DNA of 64,000 bases from Gloeobacter violaceus PCC 7421 (GTDB lineage Bacteria > Cyanobacteriota > Cyanobacteriia > Gloeobacterales > Gloeobacteraceae), in the NCBI RefSeq assembly GCF_000011385.1, contig NC_005125.1, positions 3,844,001 to 3,908,000 of the forward strand. The letters run 5' to 3'. The first letter of the stretch is position 1. The number at the start of each line of letters is the position of its first letter. Shown in pieces: positions 32,063 through 40,198 of this stretch. The position numbers and the translations under genes are program-made. The notes under the pieces are model-generated. The model had not been told where the DNA came from, ran no database searches, and saw only the letters and a list, made by a program, of their open reading frames with translations.

Positions 32063-33799
32063 TTAGCTCAGCGCCTTTTCCAGTTCCTGCTGCTCCCACA
32101 GTTGGCGGTAGAGGCCACCCCGGCGCAATAGTTCGGTGTGGGAGCCGCTTTCGGCAATCTGTCCGCGCTCCATGACCAGAACCCGGTCGCAGGCGGCAGC
32201 GGCGCTCAGGCGGTGGGTGATCAGTAAGAGGGTGCGCTTCTGGCGGGCGAGGTGCTGGAGAATCTCTTCGGCGGTTTGGTTGTCGACGCTCGCCAGCGAG
32301 TCGTCGAGCACCAGCACCGGTGCGTCCATCAAAAAGGCGCGGGCGAGGGCGACGCGCTGGCGCTGCCCGCCGGAAAGCGTGATCCCCCGCTCGCCCACCA
32401 GCGTCCGGTAGCCTCTGGGAAAATCGCTGATCTCGTCGTGGATGCGCGCCTGCCTGGCCGCCGCCACCACCGCCTGCTCGCTTGCGTCGGGGCGACCGTA
32501 GCGGATATTCTCCTCGACGGTGGCGCTAAACAGAAAGCTCTCCTGCGGAACGTAGGCGATGGCGGTGCGCAAGCTGTCGAAGCGCAGGTGGGTCACATCG
32601 ACACTGTCGAGAAACACCTGGCCGGGGGCAATCTCCAACAGGCGCGGCAGGGCGTTGGCCAGGGTCGATTTGCCCGAGCCGATCGCACCGACGATCGCCA
32701 CACTCTCGCCCGGCTCGACGTGGAAATTGACCCCGTCGAGGGCCGGCCGGTCGCTGTCTTCAAAAAAGTAGGTGAGCGCTTTGACATCGATGGCGCCGCG
32801 CACCGGCTCGGGGCTCACCGCATCGGAGCGCTCGACGATCGAAGGAGCCACCGAAAGGATGCGCTCGATGCGCTCGATGCTCACCTGGCCGCGCTGGTAG
32901 GAGGTGATTGTAAAGCCCAAGAGTGCGGTCGGAAAGACCAAACGCTCGATATAAATGGCCAGAGCGGCAAAGGCGCCGATGGTCAGGCTGCCCTCCGCGA
33001 GGCGCGGTCCCCCAAACCACAGCAACACCAGCAAACTGCCGCTCGCCAAACCGCCCAACAGGGGAAAGATCAAGTTGCGGCTCAGGGCAAGGCTCAAATT
33101 GGCCTTCAGCAACTGCCCGTTTTTTTGATCGAAGGCGCGGCGCTCGTTTTCTTCCTGGGCATAGACCTTGATGAGGGAGATGCCGTTGATATCCTCTTGA
33201 ATGAGCGAACTGAGGCCATCGAGGCCGCGCTGTACGGCAATCTGCTCGCTGCGCAGCCGGTCTGAAAAAAGCCACACCGCCAAAAACATCAGCGGATAGA
33301 CCGCGAGGCACTGCAGCGTCAGCGTCCAATCGAGGCCGAGCATCACCGGCAGCGTCAGGGTATAGGCAAAAAAGGTGTTGATAATGCTCAGCAGGGCAAA
33401 GCCCAGAAGCCGTCGGACGTTCTCCACGTCGCTGGTGGCGCGGTTGATCAGGTCCCCCACCGGGTTCTGGGCGAAGTACGCAGGGGACATGCGCAGCAGG
33501 TGGGAGAAGATGCGGCCTTTGAGGTCGAATTCGACGCGCCTGCCAATGCTGAACAGCAGTACCCGTGACCAGACGCGGATGAGCCCCATGACCGTGGCGA
33601 GCCCCAAAATCAGCAGCGTGTAGTAGAGCAATCCGCCGCTGGTGAGCTTGCGCCCCAGATCGTCGATCGCCTCGGCGAGCAGCCAGGGAATCACCACCCC
33701 AAGGGCGTTGGTTATCAAAAGGGTGAAGACCCCCAGGAGCAGGTTGCCCCGGTGCGGCTTGAGGTAACTGTAAAGCTGAGACAAAGACGAGCTGGCCAT
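32063..33799 (-). CDS. ABC exporter, fused membrane and ATP-binding domains (MsbA/MdlB-type)
   Basis: 578-residue half-transporter that works as a homo- or heterodimer at the inner membrane. Residues about 15-310 form a six-helix exporter domain. The ATPase domain has Walker A GAIGSGKST near 373, Q-loop YVPQES, signature LSGGQRQR near 475, Walker B VLVLDDSLA and H-loop LITHRLSA. All catalytic residues are present. Export of lipids, peptides or drugs is possible; the substrate is not encoded in the sequence. Divergently transcribed from the DUF39 gene. Confidence 0.92.
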   Translation of the reverse strand: MASSSLSQLYSYLKPHRGNLLLGVFTLLITNALGVVIPWLLAEAIDDLGRKLTSGGLLYYTLLILGLATVMGLIRVWSRVLLFSIGRRVEFDLKGRIFSHLLRMSPAYFAQNPVGDLINRATSDVENVRRLLGFALLSIINTFFAYTLTLPVMLGLDWTLTLQCLAVYPLMFLAVWLFSDRLRSEQIAVQRGLDGLSSLIQEDINGISLIKVYAQEENERRAFDQKNGQLLKANLSLALSRNLIFPLLGGLASGSLLVLLWFGGPRLAEGSLTIGAFAALAIYIERLVFPTALLGFTITSYQRGQVSIERIERILSVAPSIVERSDAVSPEPVRGAIDVKALTYFFEDSDRPALDGVNFHVEPGESVAIVGAIGSGKSTLANALPRLLEIAPGQVFLDSVDVTHLRFDSLRTAIAYVPQESFLFSATVEENIRYGRPDASEQAVVAAARQARIHDEISDFPRGYRTLVGERGITLSGGQRQRVALARAFLMDAPVLVLDDSLASVDNQTAEEILQHLARQKRTLLLITHRLSAAAACDRVLVMERGQIAESGSHTELLRRGGLYRQLWEQQELEKALS

Positions 33800-33866
33800 A
33801 TAGCCAGCTTATCCCCTGCGGCCGCCGCCCGGCATAGCCGCATCCAAGCCGCCAGCATAATAGACC

Positions 33867-35027
33867 ATGGCCACCGAACGCTCTATCGACGAGATCAACG
33901 CCAAAATCCGCCGGGGAACTGTGCGGGTTCTTACCGCGGCCGAACTCAAAGCGGCCGTTCGTGCCGCCGGGGTGACAGCGGTGGCCGCCGAGGTGGATGT
34001 GATCGCCACCGGCACCTTCGAGCCGATGGAATCGTCCGGGGCGATTCTCAACATCGGACACACCGACCCGCCCATTCGCCTCGCCAAAGCCTGGCTCAAC
34101 GGCGTAGAAGCCTACTGCGGCTTCGGGGCGGTCGACTTGTACCTGGGGGCGGCCCAGATGGGCGAAAGCCTCGACTACGGCGGCGGCCACGTGATTGCCG
34201 AACTGGTGGCGGGCCGGTCGGTGCGCCTGCGGGCAACGGGACTACCTGCCGATTGCTACCCGCGCCGCGACTATGAAAGCCAGATCCAGCTTGCCGCCAT
34301 CAACCAGGCATACCTGTTCAATCCGCGCAATGTTTATCAGAACTTTATCGTCGGGGTCAACGGCGGGGATCGGCCGCTCTATACCTATCTGGGTACGCTC
34401 CAGCCCCGCCTGGGCAATGCCGTCTACGCGAGCGTCGGTGCCCTGAGCCCTTTGCTCAACGACGCCCTCCTGCGCTCGGTGGGCATCGGCACCCGCATCT
34501 TCCTGGGCGGGGGCACCGGCTATATCGCCTGGGAGGGCACCCAGCACTTTCCCTCCCAAAAACGACTGCCGAACGGTTCCCCCGTCGGCCCCGCCGCCAC
34601 CCTCGCTTTGATCGGCGACCTCAAGCAGATGGATCCGTTCTGGGTGCGCGGCTGTCGCTTCTACAACTACGGTCCGTCGCTGATGCTGGGGGTGGGTATT
34701 CCCCTGCCGGTCACCGACGAGACGGTCGTGGCCGCCGCGAGTCTTGCCGACGGCGACCTGGTCGCCCCGGTCATCGATTTTTCGATCCCCCGGCGCGTGC
34801 GACCCACCTTCGGACTGGTGAGTTATGCCCAACTCAAAAGCGGCCAAATCACCATCGAGGGCCAAAAAGTCCGCACCGCCCCCCTGGCGAGCACCGCCTT
34901 CTCGCTGCGGGTGGCGCAGGTGCTCAAAGAATGGATCGCCTCCGGTCGCTTCGAGCTGACCCAACCGGTCGCATCCCTGCCTGCCGAGCGTCCGCTCCTG
35001 GCCCAGGAGCGACCGTTGCTCAGCTGA
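33867..35027 (+). CDS. DUF39 homocysteine biosynthesis protein (aspartate-semialdehyde sulfurtransferase-like)
   Basis: 386 residues of the DUF39 (COG1900) family, which in methanogens helps make homocysteine directly from aspartate semialdehyde. Recognised by SIDEINAKIRRGTVRVLTAAEL, the FEPMESSGAILNIGHTDPPIR motif near 50 and AYCGFGAVDLYLGAAQM with a conserved Cys. FLGGGTGYIAWEGTQH near 210 is also family typical. The NIL-ferredoxin partner known from methanogens is not adjacent here, and the protein carries no CBS domains. Its role in cyanobacterial sulfur metabolism is inferred from the family. Confidence 0.85.
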   Translation: MATERSIDEINAKIRRGTVRVLTAAELKAAVRAAGVTAVAAEVDVIATGTFEPMESSGAILNIGHTDPPIRLAKAWLNGVEAYCGFGAVDLYLGAAQMGESLDYGGGHVIAELVAGRSVRLRATGLPADCYPRRDYESQIQLAAINQAYLFNPRNVYQNFIVGVNGGDRPLYTYLGTLQPRLGNAVYASVGALSPLLNDALLRSVGIGTRIFLGGGTGYIAWEGTQHFPSQKRLPNGSPVGPAATLALIGDLKQMDPFWVRGCRFYNYGPSLMLGVGIPLPVTDETVVAAASLADGDLVAPVIDFSIPRRVRPTFGLVSYAQLKSGQITIEGQKVRTAPLASTAFSLRVAQVLKEWIASGRFELTQPVASLPAERPLLAQERPLLS

Positions 35028-35207
35028 ATCCAAAAAACCTCTCGGGAACGTCGGATCCGGTGGCTGTGCCGAATCGGTTCATAAATTGTTGCATTTATAT
35101 CTGGTGTATTTTTCACCTTGGCACTGCAAAAATTGGGTTCATATAGAGGTTCCCCCCATCGATTTGGTATCCACCCGTGGACGTTGCCAACAATCAAAGG
35201 TTTGTAC

Positions 35208-36092
35208 ATGCTTTCAGAAGAAACGACAGGGGCGTTCAACTTGCTCAGCCTCGGCCAGCGGGGTGTGGGCAAGACCGTCTTTCTGGCGGGCAGTTATGCC
35301 GAGCTGCACGCCTGCCATCCCTCCCAGGCAAAATTGCCGCTGTGGTTTGACTGCAAAGATTACCAGTCCCAGGAAAATATCGAAAAGGTGCTCGGTTACA
35401 TTGTCCGCAACGGCCAGTACCCGCCGGGAACCATGAAAATCACCCACTTCGACTTCAGTCTGATGCGCCAGGGGCTGTGGGGACCGTCGGCGGTGTGCGA
35501 CTTCCGGCTGCGGGACATGCCCGGCGAGGCGTGCCACAATGCCAACCCCGCCTTTCGGGAGATCGTGCTGACCTCCCACGGCTGCTGTGTCTGCATCGAC
35601 GGGCAGGCCCTCGTGCACAGCCACACCTACCTCGACGATCTGCGCGACTTGATTGTGCAGGTGATGGCGATTGCCACCCTGGTACAGCTCAACCGCCTCA
35701 AGTACGCCTTCGCCCTAGTGATCACCAAGTGCGATTTGATTGCCGACGGCACCACGGGCGAGCAGCCCAGCCAGCGCGAGCGCCAGCGCATCGAGCGGCG
35801 GCTGCAGGCGCTCACCGAACCCCTCGACGAGATGGGTGCCCGCTACCGGTTGTTCTATTCGGCCATCCCGCTGGTGAATCGGGGTGGAGACATCGGGCTG
35901 GCGCCCTCGGGAGGTGCCGCTCCCCTGTTGTGGCTGGTGGGAGAATTGAGCCGCGCCCACAACGCCGGAGCGGTCGGCCAACTGATGCGCCAGTTGCGCC
36001 AGTTGCTGCCGGGGCGCTTCCAGCGGCGGCAGCGGGCGGGTAAAAGCCCCCTGCACCGTCTGTTGCAAACGGACGCGCCTCCGAACCCCTGA
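35208..36092 (+). CDS. GTPase-like P-loop protein of conflict-system type (double-GTPase-like)
   Basis: 294 residues. G1/P-loop LGQRGVGKTVFL near residue 15, a G3-like FRLRDMPGEACHN near 103 and a G4-like LVITKCDLI near 167 mark a GTPase fold. Its sequence resembles the DO-GTPase domains often seen in bacterial conflict operons rather than translation or Era-type GTPases; that match is from memory. It is alone here, flanked by the DUF39 gene (180 bases) and a 565-base gap. ATG at 35208 has AAAGG eight bases upstream; a longer frame starting at 35118 has no support. The last 30 residues are basic and Pro-rich. Confidence 0.7.
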   Translation: MLSEETTGAFNLLSLGQRGVGKTVFLAGSYAELHACHPSQAKLPLWFDCKDYQSQENIEKVLGYIVRNGQYPPGTMKITHFDFSLMRQGLWGPSAVCDFRLRDMPGEACHNANPAFREIVLTSHGCCVCIDGQALVHSHTYLDDLRDLIVQVMAIATLVQLNRLKYAFALVITKCDLIADGTTGEQPSQRERQRIERRLQALTEPLDEMGARYRLFYSAIPLVNRGGDIGLAPSGGAAPLLWLVGELSRAHNAGAVGQLMRQLRQLLPGRFQRRQRAGKSPLHRLLQTDAPPNP

Positions 36093-36657
36093 GCGCAGAG
36101 CGCATCGGGGTTGGCAACCTTGGGAGACTTTCGGGCACTCCCGTCCGTATCGATGCAAAACGGAGCGATTCGCCGTGTCCACGGCCACTATCGGTATTTC
36201 TCTATCGTAAGTCAATCGCATTGACAAACATTTGTTAAGCGATGCGCATTCTTCGTTCCAGAATTTTAGTTTTTCTTCAAAATTAGGAATAGGAGTGCCC
36301 AGGCAGTAGCTTGCTAAATTGCCTGGGTAGTGCGGTTGATCCATGGGAGTACGCCCCTGGGTGAACGTTTTTCGAGGTAACCCAATGCGGAAATCTCCGC
36401 ATACATTGCAGATGCAATCAATCATGGTCGATGCTTGCCCTTGGTCTAATAAGTTTTTATCGGCAAATCCGGAAGGAATTTTGTTGCAGCACCCCCGTGC
36501 CGTCCGTCCTTCGTATACCCGGATAAATGGTAGATGCTGTTTCCGTGGTTTGAGTGGGTAGTCTCAAGACGGTGGCCCCAGGTCGTGGTTGCTGTTCAAC
36601 CCGGCCCGGTCATAGGCGATGCCTGATGCTCATCAGACTTCTTAGGTACTGAGAACC
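36093..36657. other. 565-bp intergenic region with small palindromes
   Basis: No gene supported. A minus-strand frame runs through the region but continues antisense into the GTPase gene, so I do not call it. At 36211-36225 GTCAAT-CGC-ATTGAC is a perfect palindrome, and at 36224-36235 ACAAA-CA-TTTGT is another, in a locally A/T-rich stretch. They could be regulator sites for the downstream histidine kinase or a terminator region. Confidence 0.35.
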
Positions 36658-38214
36658 ATGCTTAAAAATCGACCCGTCCATCACCGAGACCGCTCATTTC
36701 AGGTGTCGGGCGCAGTGCAAAGAGCCGGCCGGCCGATGCCCTCTTGGGGGTACAGTCTTGGGGGCTTCAAGCTCTCTCGCCCGCGGGGCCTATTCGGCCG
36801 ATTCGGGGTGCGTTTGCGGCTACTTGCATGGTGCATATTGCTGATGATCCTCTTTGGGGCAGCCTCCGGTCTGCTTATTGACCAGGTGCTTTTTTTCTAT
36901 CTGGAAGATCGTATTGAAGCGTCCCTCACCCAGGAAGCGGCTGAATTTCGAGCGCTGGCCACCAGAAGCAAACCCGGAGGCCGGCTTCTGGTGGCCAGGG
37001 AGACTTTTACGGGAGTTCTCGATGAATTTCTGACCCACAATATTCCACCCCAGAATACGTTTTATCTCACGTTTGCCGATGGAGCGTTTCATAAAGCCAG
37101 CCCGCGGGCGTTGCCGCCCTTGCTCGCACCGGATTCTCCCCTCACCAGGCGGCTTGCGGGGGTGAGCCTGCCGCAGCGCAGCGAAGTGGTGACCGCCGAC
37201 GGGCAGCGCTATGTCTATCTGAGCGAGCCGCTGAATGCGGCGGGCCGGACGCGCGGCGGGTTGGTTCTGGCCCACTGCGTTTCCTGCGAGCGCCAGTTTC
37301 TCGATCAGTGCCTCGCCGTCATCGGGGTCATCTTCCTCTTGGCGCTCGCCCTCGCCTCGGTGATTGTCTGGGTCGGGACCGGGCGCGTGCTTGCTCCCCT
37401 ACAACAGCTGCTGCGCACCGTGCGCGCCATCGACGAGTTGGATCTCACCCGGCGGGTGCACTTGCACGAACAGAGCAACGAATGGAGCGAATTGGCCTGT
37501 GCCTTCAATGCCATGCTCGGCCGCCTGGAGGGGGCCTTTCAAACGCAGCGCCACTTTGTCAACGAAGTCAGCCACGAACTGCGCACACCGCTCACGATCA
37601 TCCGTGGGCACCTCGAACTCATCGGCGACGACCCCCACGAGCGCGCCGAGACGATGCACATCGTCCACGACGAATTGGGCCGCATGCACCGCTTTGTCGA
37701 AAGTTTGTTGCTGCTGGACCGCCTGGAGCGGCACGATGGCTTGCATCTGGAGCCACTTGAAGTGGACGCTCTGACGCGCGAGTGTTTCGCCAAGGCCCGC
37801 GGGCTGGGGCGGCGCCAGTGGCATTTGCCCTCCGCCGCTTCCGGCTGCCGCGTCCACGCCGATCGCCAGTGCCTGACCCAGGCGGTGCTCAATCTCGCCC
37901 ACAACGCCGTCAAATTCACCACCCACCAGGACCGCATCGCCATCGGCTCCAGCCTGGTAGACGGCCGGGTGCACCTGTGGGTGAGCGACAGCGGACCCGG
38001 CGTGCCCCTCGAAGCCCAGGGGCGCATCTTCGAGTGCTTCGAGCGGGGAAGCTGCCATCGTCAGACCGAAGGCAACGGCCTGGGTCTGGCCATCGTGCGC
38101 TCGATCGCCCTGGCCCACGGCGGCGAAGTGCGCCTGCAGAGCACCCCAGGCCACGGCGCCACGTTCACGCTCGTGCTGCCCCTCGCGCCGCAAACCCACC
38201 GGCAAGACGGCTGA
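36658..38214 (+). CDS. Orphan sensor histidine kinase (HAMP, HisKA, HATPase_c)
   Basis: 518 residues. Two membrane helices (about 58-80 and 215-240) enclose a 135-residue extracytoplasmic sensing domain. A HAMP linker follows, then the H-box NEVSHELRTPLTII near residue 305 with the phospho-accepting His, N-box QAVLNLAHNAVKFT near 408, G1 DSGPGVP near 443 and G2 GNGLGLAIV near 475. No response regulator is adjacent, so it is an orphan kinase. The first 50 residues before the first helix are basic and may be non-native; ATG at 36736 would be an alternative start. Ligand unknown. Confidence 0.9.
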   Translation: MLKNRPVHHRDRSFQVSGAVQRAGRPMPSWGYSLGGFKLSRPRGLFGRFGVRLRLLAWCILLMILFGAASGLLIDQVLFFYLEDRIEASLTQEAAEFRALATRSKPGGRLLVARETFTGVLDEFLTHNIPPQNTFYLTFADGAFHKASPRALPPLLAPDSPLTRRLAGVSLPQRSEVVTADGQRYVYLSEPLNAAGRTRGGLVLAHCVSCERQFLDQCLAVIGVIFLLALALASVIVWVGTGRVLAPLQQLLRTVRAIDELDLTRRVHLHEQSNEWSELACAFNAMLGRLEGAFQTQRHFVNEVSHELRTPLTIIRGHLELIGDDPHERAETMHIVHDELGRMHRFVESLLLLDRLERHDGLHLEPLEVDALTRECFAKARGLGRRQWHLPSAASGCRVHADRQCLTQAVLNLAHNAVKFTTHQDRIAIGSSLVDGRVHLWVSDSGPGVPLEAQGRIFECFERGSCHRQTEGNGLGLAIVRSIALAHGGEVRLQSTPGHGATFTLVLPLAPQTHRQDG

Positions 38215-38229
38215 CCTCGGGGGGCTGCC

Positions 38230-38994
38230 TCATCCCAACAGACTGGTAATTGCCCAGGTGAAGACCGCCCCGGCCGCCAGAGCGCTACCCAGGCCGAGGG
38301 TTTGGGCGGGCGAAAGCAGCGAGGCGTCTGCCGCCTCGGCTGCCGCTTGCAGAGTGGCCTTTGGCTGTACAGCAGCCGGGAGCAAATCGTGAAAAGCCAC
38401 GAACAAAAACGTGCCCCCCACAAAGGTGAGCAACCACCCCAGCGCCGGAGGCGACAGCGGCAACCGGGCGATCAACACGGCCGCCGCCAACGGCGCCAGG
38501 GCATTGGCGGCGAGAAACCCTCCCGCCAGCCCCCGCTCCGAGCGGGCGCGCATCACCAGGGTGACGGTGGTGACGCCGTCGCAGAAGCTGTGCGTCACCA
38601 CCGCCAGACCGACCCCGAGCGCGAGGGCCTCGCCCCCGCCGGCACCGACCCCCAGGATGACGCCGTCGAAAAGTTTATGGACGATGAGCGCTGCCGCCCC
38701 GACGAGCGTCGGTTTGGCAGCAAGCGCCAGGGCGTCCTCCGCGTGGGAGTGGGCCCCCAAATGGACCAGCCGGTGCCACAGGTGCAGCGCACCATACCCC
38801 GCCAGAGCGCCCAGAACAGCATAGGGACCGCACACCTGCAGACTGTGGGGCAACAGGTCCAGGCAGGCAATCGCAATCAAAGTGCCGGCGCTAAAAGCCA
38901 ACAACTCCCGCGGCAACTGCTTGAAGCGCAACACGAGCGCCCCCCCCATCAGGGTGGCGACCAGGGCGAACAAACTTAGGACAATCGCAGACAA
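38230..38994 (-). CDS. ZIP-family divalent metal transporter
   Basis: 254 residues, eight hydrophobic segments. TM4 and TM5 carry the metal-site motifs HKLFDGVILG near residue 117 and VTHSFCDGVTT near 137, each with His and Asp as in ZIP transporters, and a His-containing cytoplasmic loop follows TM3. It imports zinc or another divalent metal across the cytoplasmic membrane. The apparent start is TTG (38994); no ATG is close in frame. A Zur-like box lies 49 bases upstream, supporting zinc as substrate. Confidence 0.85.
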   Translation of the reverse strand: MSAIVLSLFALVATLMGGALVLRFKQLPRELLAFSAGTLIAIACLDLLPHSLQVCGPYAVLGALAGYGALHLWHRLVHLGAHSHAEDALALAAKPTLVGAAALIVHKLFDGVILGVGAGGGEALALGVGLAVVTHSFCDGVTTVTLVMRARSERGLAGGFLAANALAPLAAAVLIARLPLSPPALGWLLTFVGGTFLFVAFHDLLPAAVQPKATLQAAAEAADASLLSPAQTLGLGSALAAGAVFTWAITSLLG

Positions 38995-39042
38995 CGTAGA
39001 GGATCCGGTGGCGGGCAGTCCCCATCATAAAGAAAATAAAAT

Positions 39043-39057
39043 TGAAAATCATTCTCT
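39043..39057. promoter_or_regulatory. Zur-like box upstream of the ZIP transporter
   Basis: TGAAAATCATTCTCT matches the dyad TGANAAT-N-ATTNTCA in 14 of 15 positions (last base differs). It lies 49 bases upstream of the ZIP start in an A/T-rich stretch, the position expected for a repressor. Fur binding is an alternative, since Fur and Zur boxes look alike. Confidence 0.5.
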
Positions 39058-39180
39058 AAAAGTTGAAAAATGGTTGCGCTCAGAGCCCCGAAGTTTCGGC
39101 TGGACAGCACCCTACAACTGCCCCGGACGCTCAGCGGTCGCATCGGAAAAAAAGACATTTCTGCAATAACCGTCTCAATT

Positions 39181-40089
39181 TCACGCCCGATTGTCATGTA
39201 GGCACTCGGTGGTCGCCAGCCACTCGCGGATAGCGGCATTGACCCGCCGGGGGTCCTCGTCGTGGGGGCAGTGGCCAAGACCTTCGAGGGCCACGAACTG
39301 GGACTGGGGGGCGTAGCGGGCGAAGGTGCGACCGCGGCCGATAGGTGTCCAGGGGTCTTTGTCGCCCCAGAGGACCAGTAGGGGCGTGCGCACCAGGGGC
39401 AGCAGTTCTTCGGGACGGGGGCCGGCCTCGGCGGTGAGCACCGAGACGAACACGGCGGCGGCACCCGGATCGCTCGAGGGAGTGTACAGCAGTTCGACCA
39501 GTTCTTCGGTGACCGCCTCGGCGTTGCCGTAGACCTGGCGCAGGGTGTTGCGGATGTTGCGTTTGGAGCGGGCGAAATCAAAAAAGCGCTCGGCAAGACC
39601 GGGCACGCGCAGGACCATCTGCATCGCCGCCATCACCGGCCGGGTGACCAGCGGCAGTTCCTCGGGGCGGTGGGTGAGCCCGCCTGCACAGTTGAGCAGC
39701 ACCGTGGCCGTCGCCCGCTCGGGGTGGCGGGCGGTGACCATCAGCGCTTCGAGGGCGCCGATCGAATTGCCGACCAGCACCGCCGGGGCACCGACCACCT
39801 CAGTGCAAAAATCGACCAGTTGTGCCTCCCACAGCTCCAGACTGTAAGGAAGGGCCGGTTTGGCCGAAGCGCCGAAACCCAGCCAGTCGAGGGCATAGAC
39901 CCGGCGGTGGGCCGCCAGTTCGGCAATATTTTTGCGCCAATGGCCCGCCGAGGCGCCAAAGCCGTGCAACAGCACGATCGGCGGGCGCTCAGGGGCGGCA
40001 TTCGGCTCGGCCACCCAGTAGCAGATGCGATGGCCCCGCCAGGTCCAGTACGCTTCGGTGGTCGAGGGGGGCTTGAGATCGGCGCGCAT
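39181..40089 (-). CDS. Alpha/beta hydrolase (pheophytinase-like)
   Basis: 302 residues. The oxyanion motif VLLHGFGAS is near residue 41, the nucleophile elbow VGNSIGA has the catalytic Ser near 112, Asp is in LWGDKDPWTP near 237 and His in LGHCPHDEDP near 265. The GFGASAKP-LELW and VVGNSIGA pattern is shared with plant pheophytinase and other cyanobacterial hydrolases that act on chlorophyll-derived esters; this is family inference only. ATG at 40089 has AGGAG six bases upstream. Divergent from the TPR gene that follows. Confidence 0.85.
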   Translation of the reverse strand: MRADLKPPSTTEAYWTWRGHRICYWVAEPNAAPERPPIVLLHGFGASAGHWRKNIAELAAHRRVYALDWLGFGASAKPALPYSLELWEAQLVDFCTEVVGAPAVLVGNSIGALEALMVTARHPERATATVLLNCAGGLTHRPEELPLVTRPVMAAMQMVLRVPGLAERFFDFARSKRNIRNTLRQVYGNAEAVTEELVELLYTPSSDPGAAAVFVSVLTAEAGPRPEELLPLVRTPLLVLWGDKDPWTPIGRGRTFARYAPQSQFVALEGLGHCPHDEDPRRVNAAIREWLATTECLHDNRA

Positions 40090-40198
40090 CCGGGCTCCTG
40101 TCGGTCGTGAAGATTTATTTCTGATTCTACCCGTCCACGGGCTGCGGCGTGGGGGAAGCCGGAAGCTAGGATGGCGCTCTGGGCTGGGAGAATCGGCG

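Noticed and set aside
32760-34190. 476-codon minus-strand frame across the ABC exporter and its upstream region
   Set aside because: It is out of frame with the exporter, which has every ABC motif, and it runs antisense into the DUF39 gene.
35715-36425. Open minus-strand frame of 236 codons overlapping the GTPase gene
   Set aside because: Two thirds lie antisense to the GTPase coding region, where high GC keeps frames open. No Shine-Dalgarno site and no recognisable domain.
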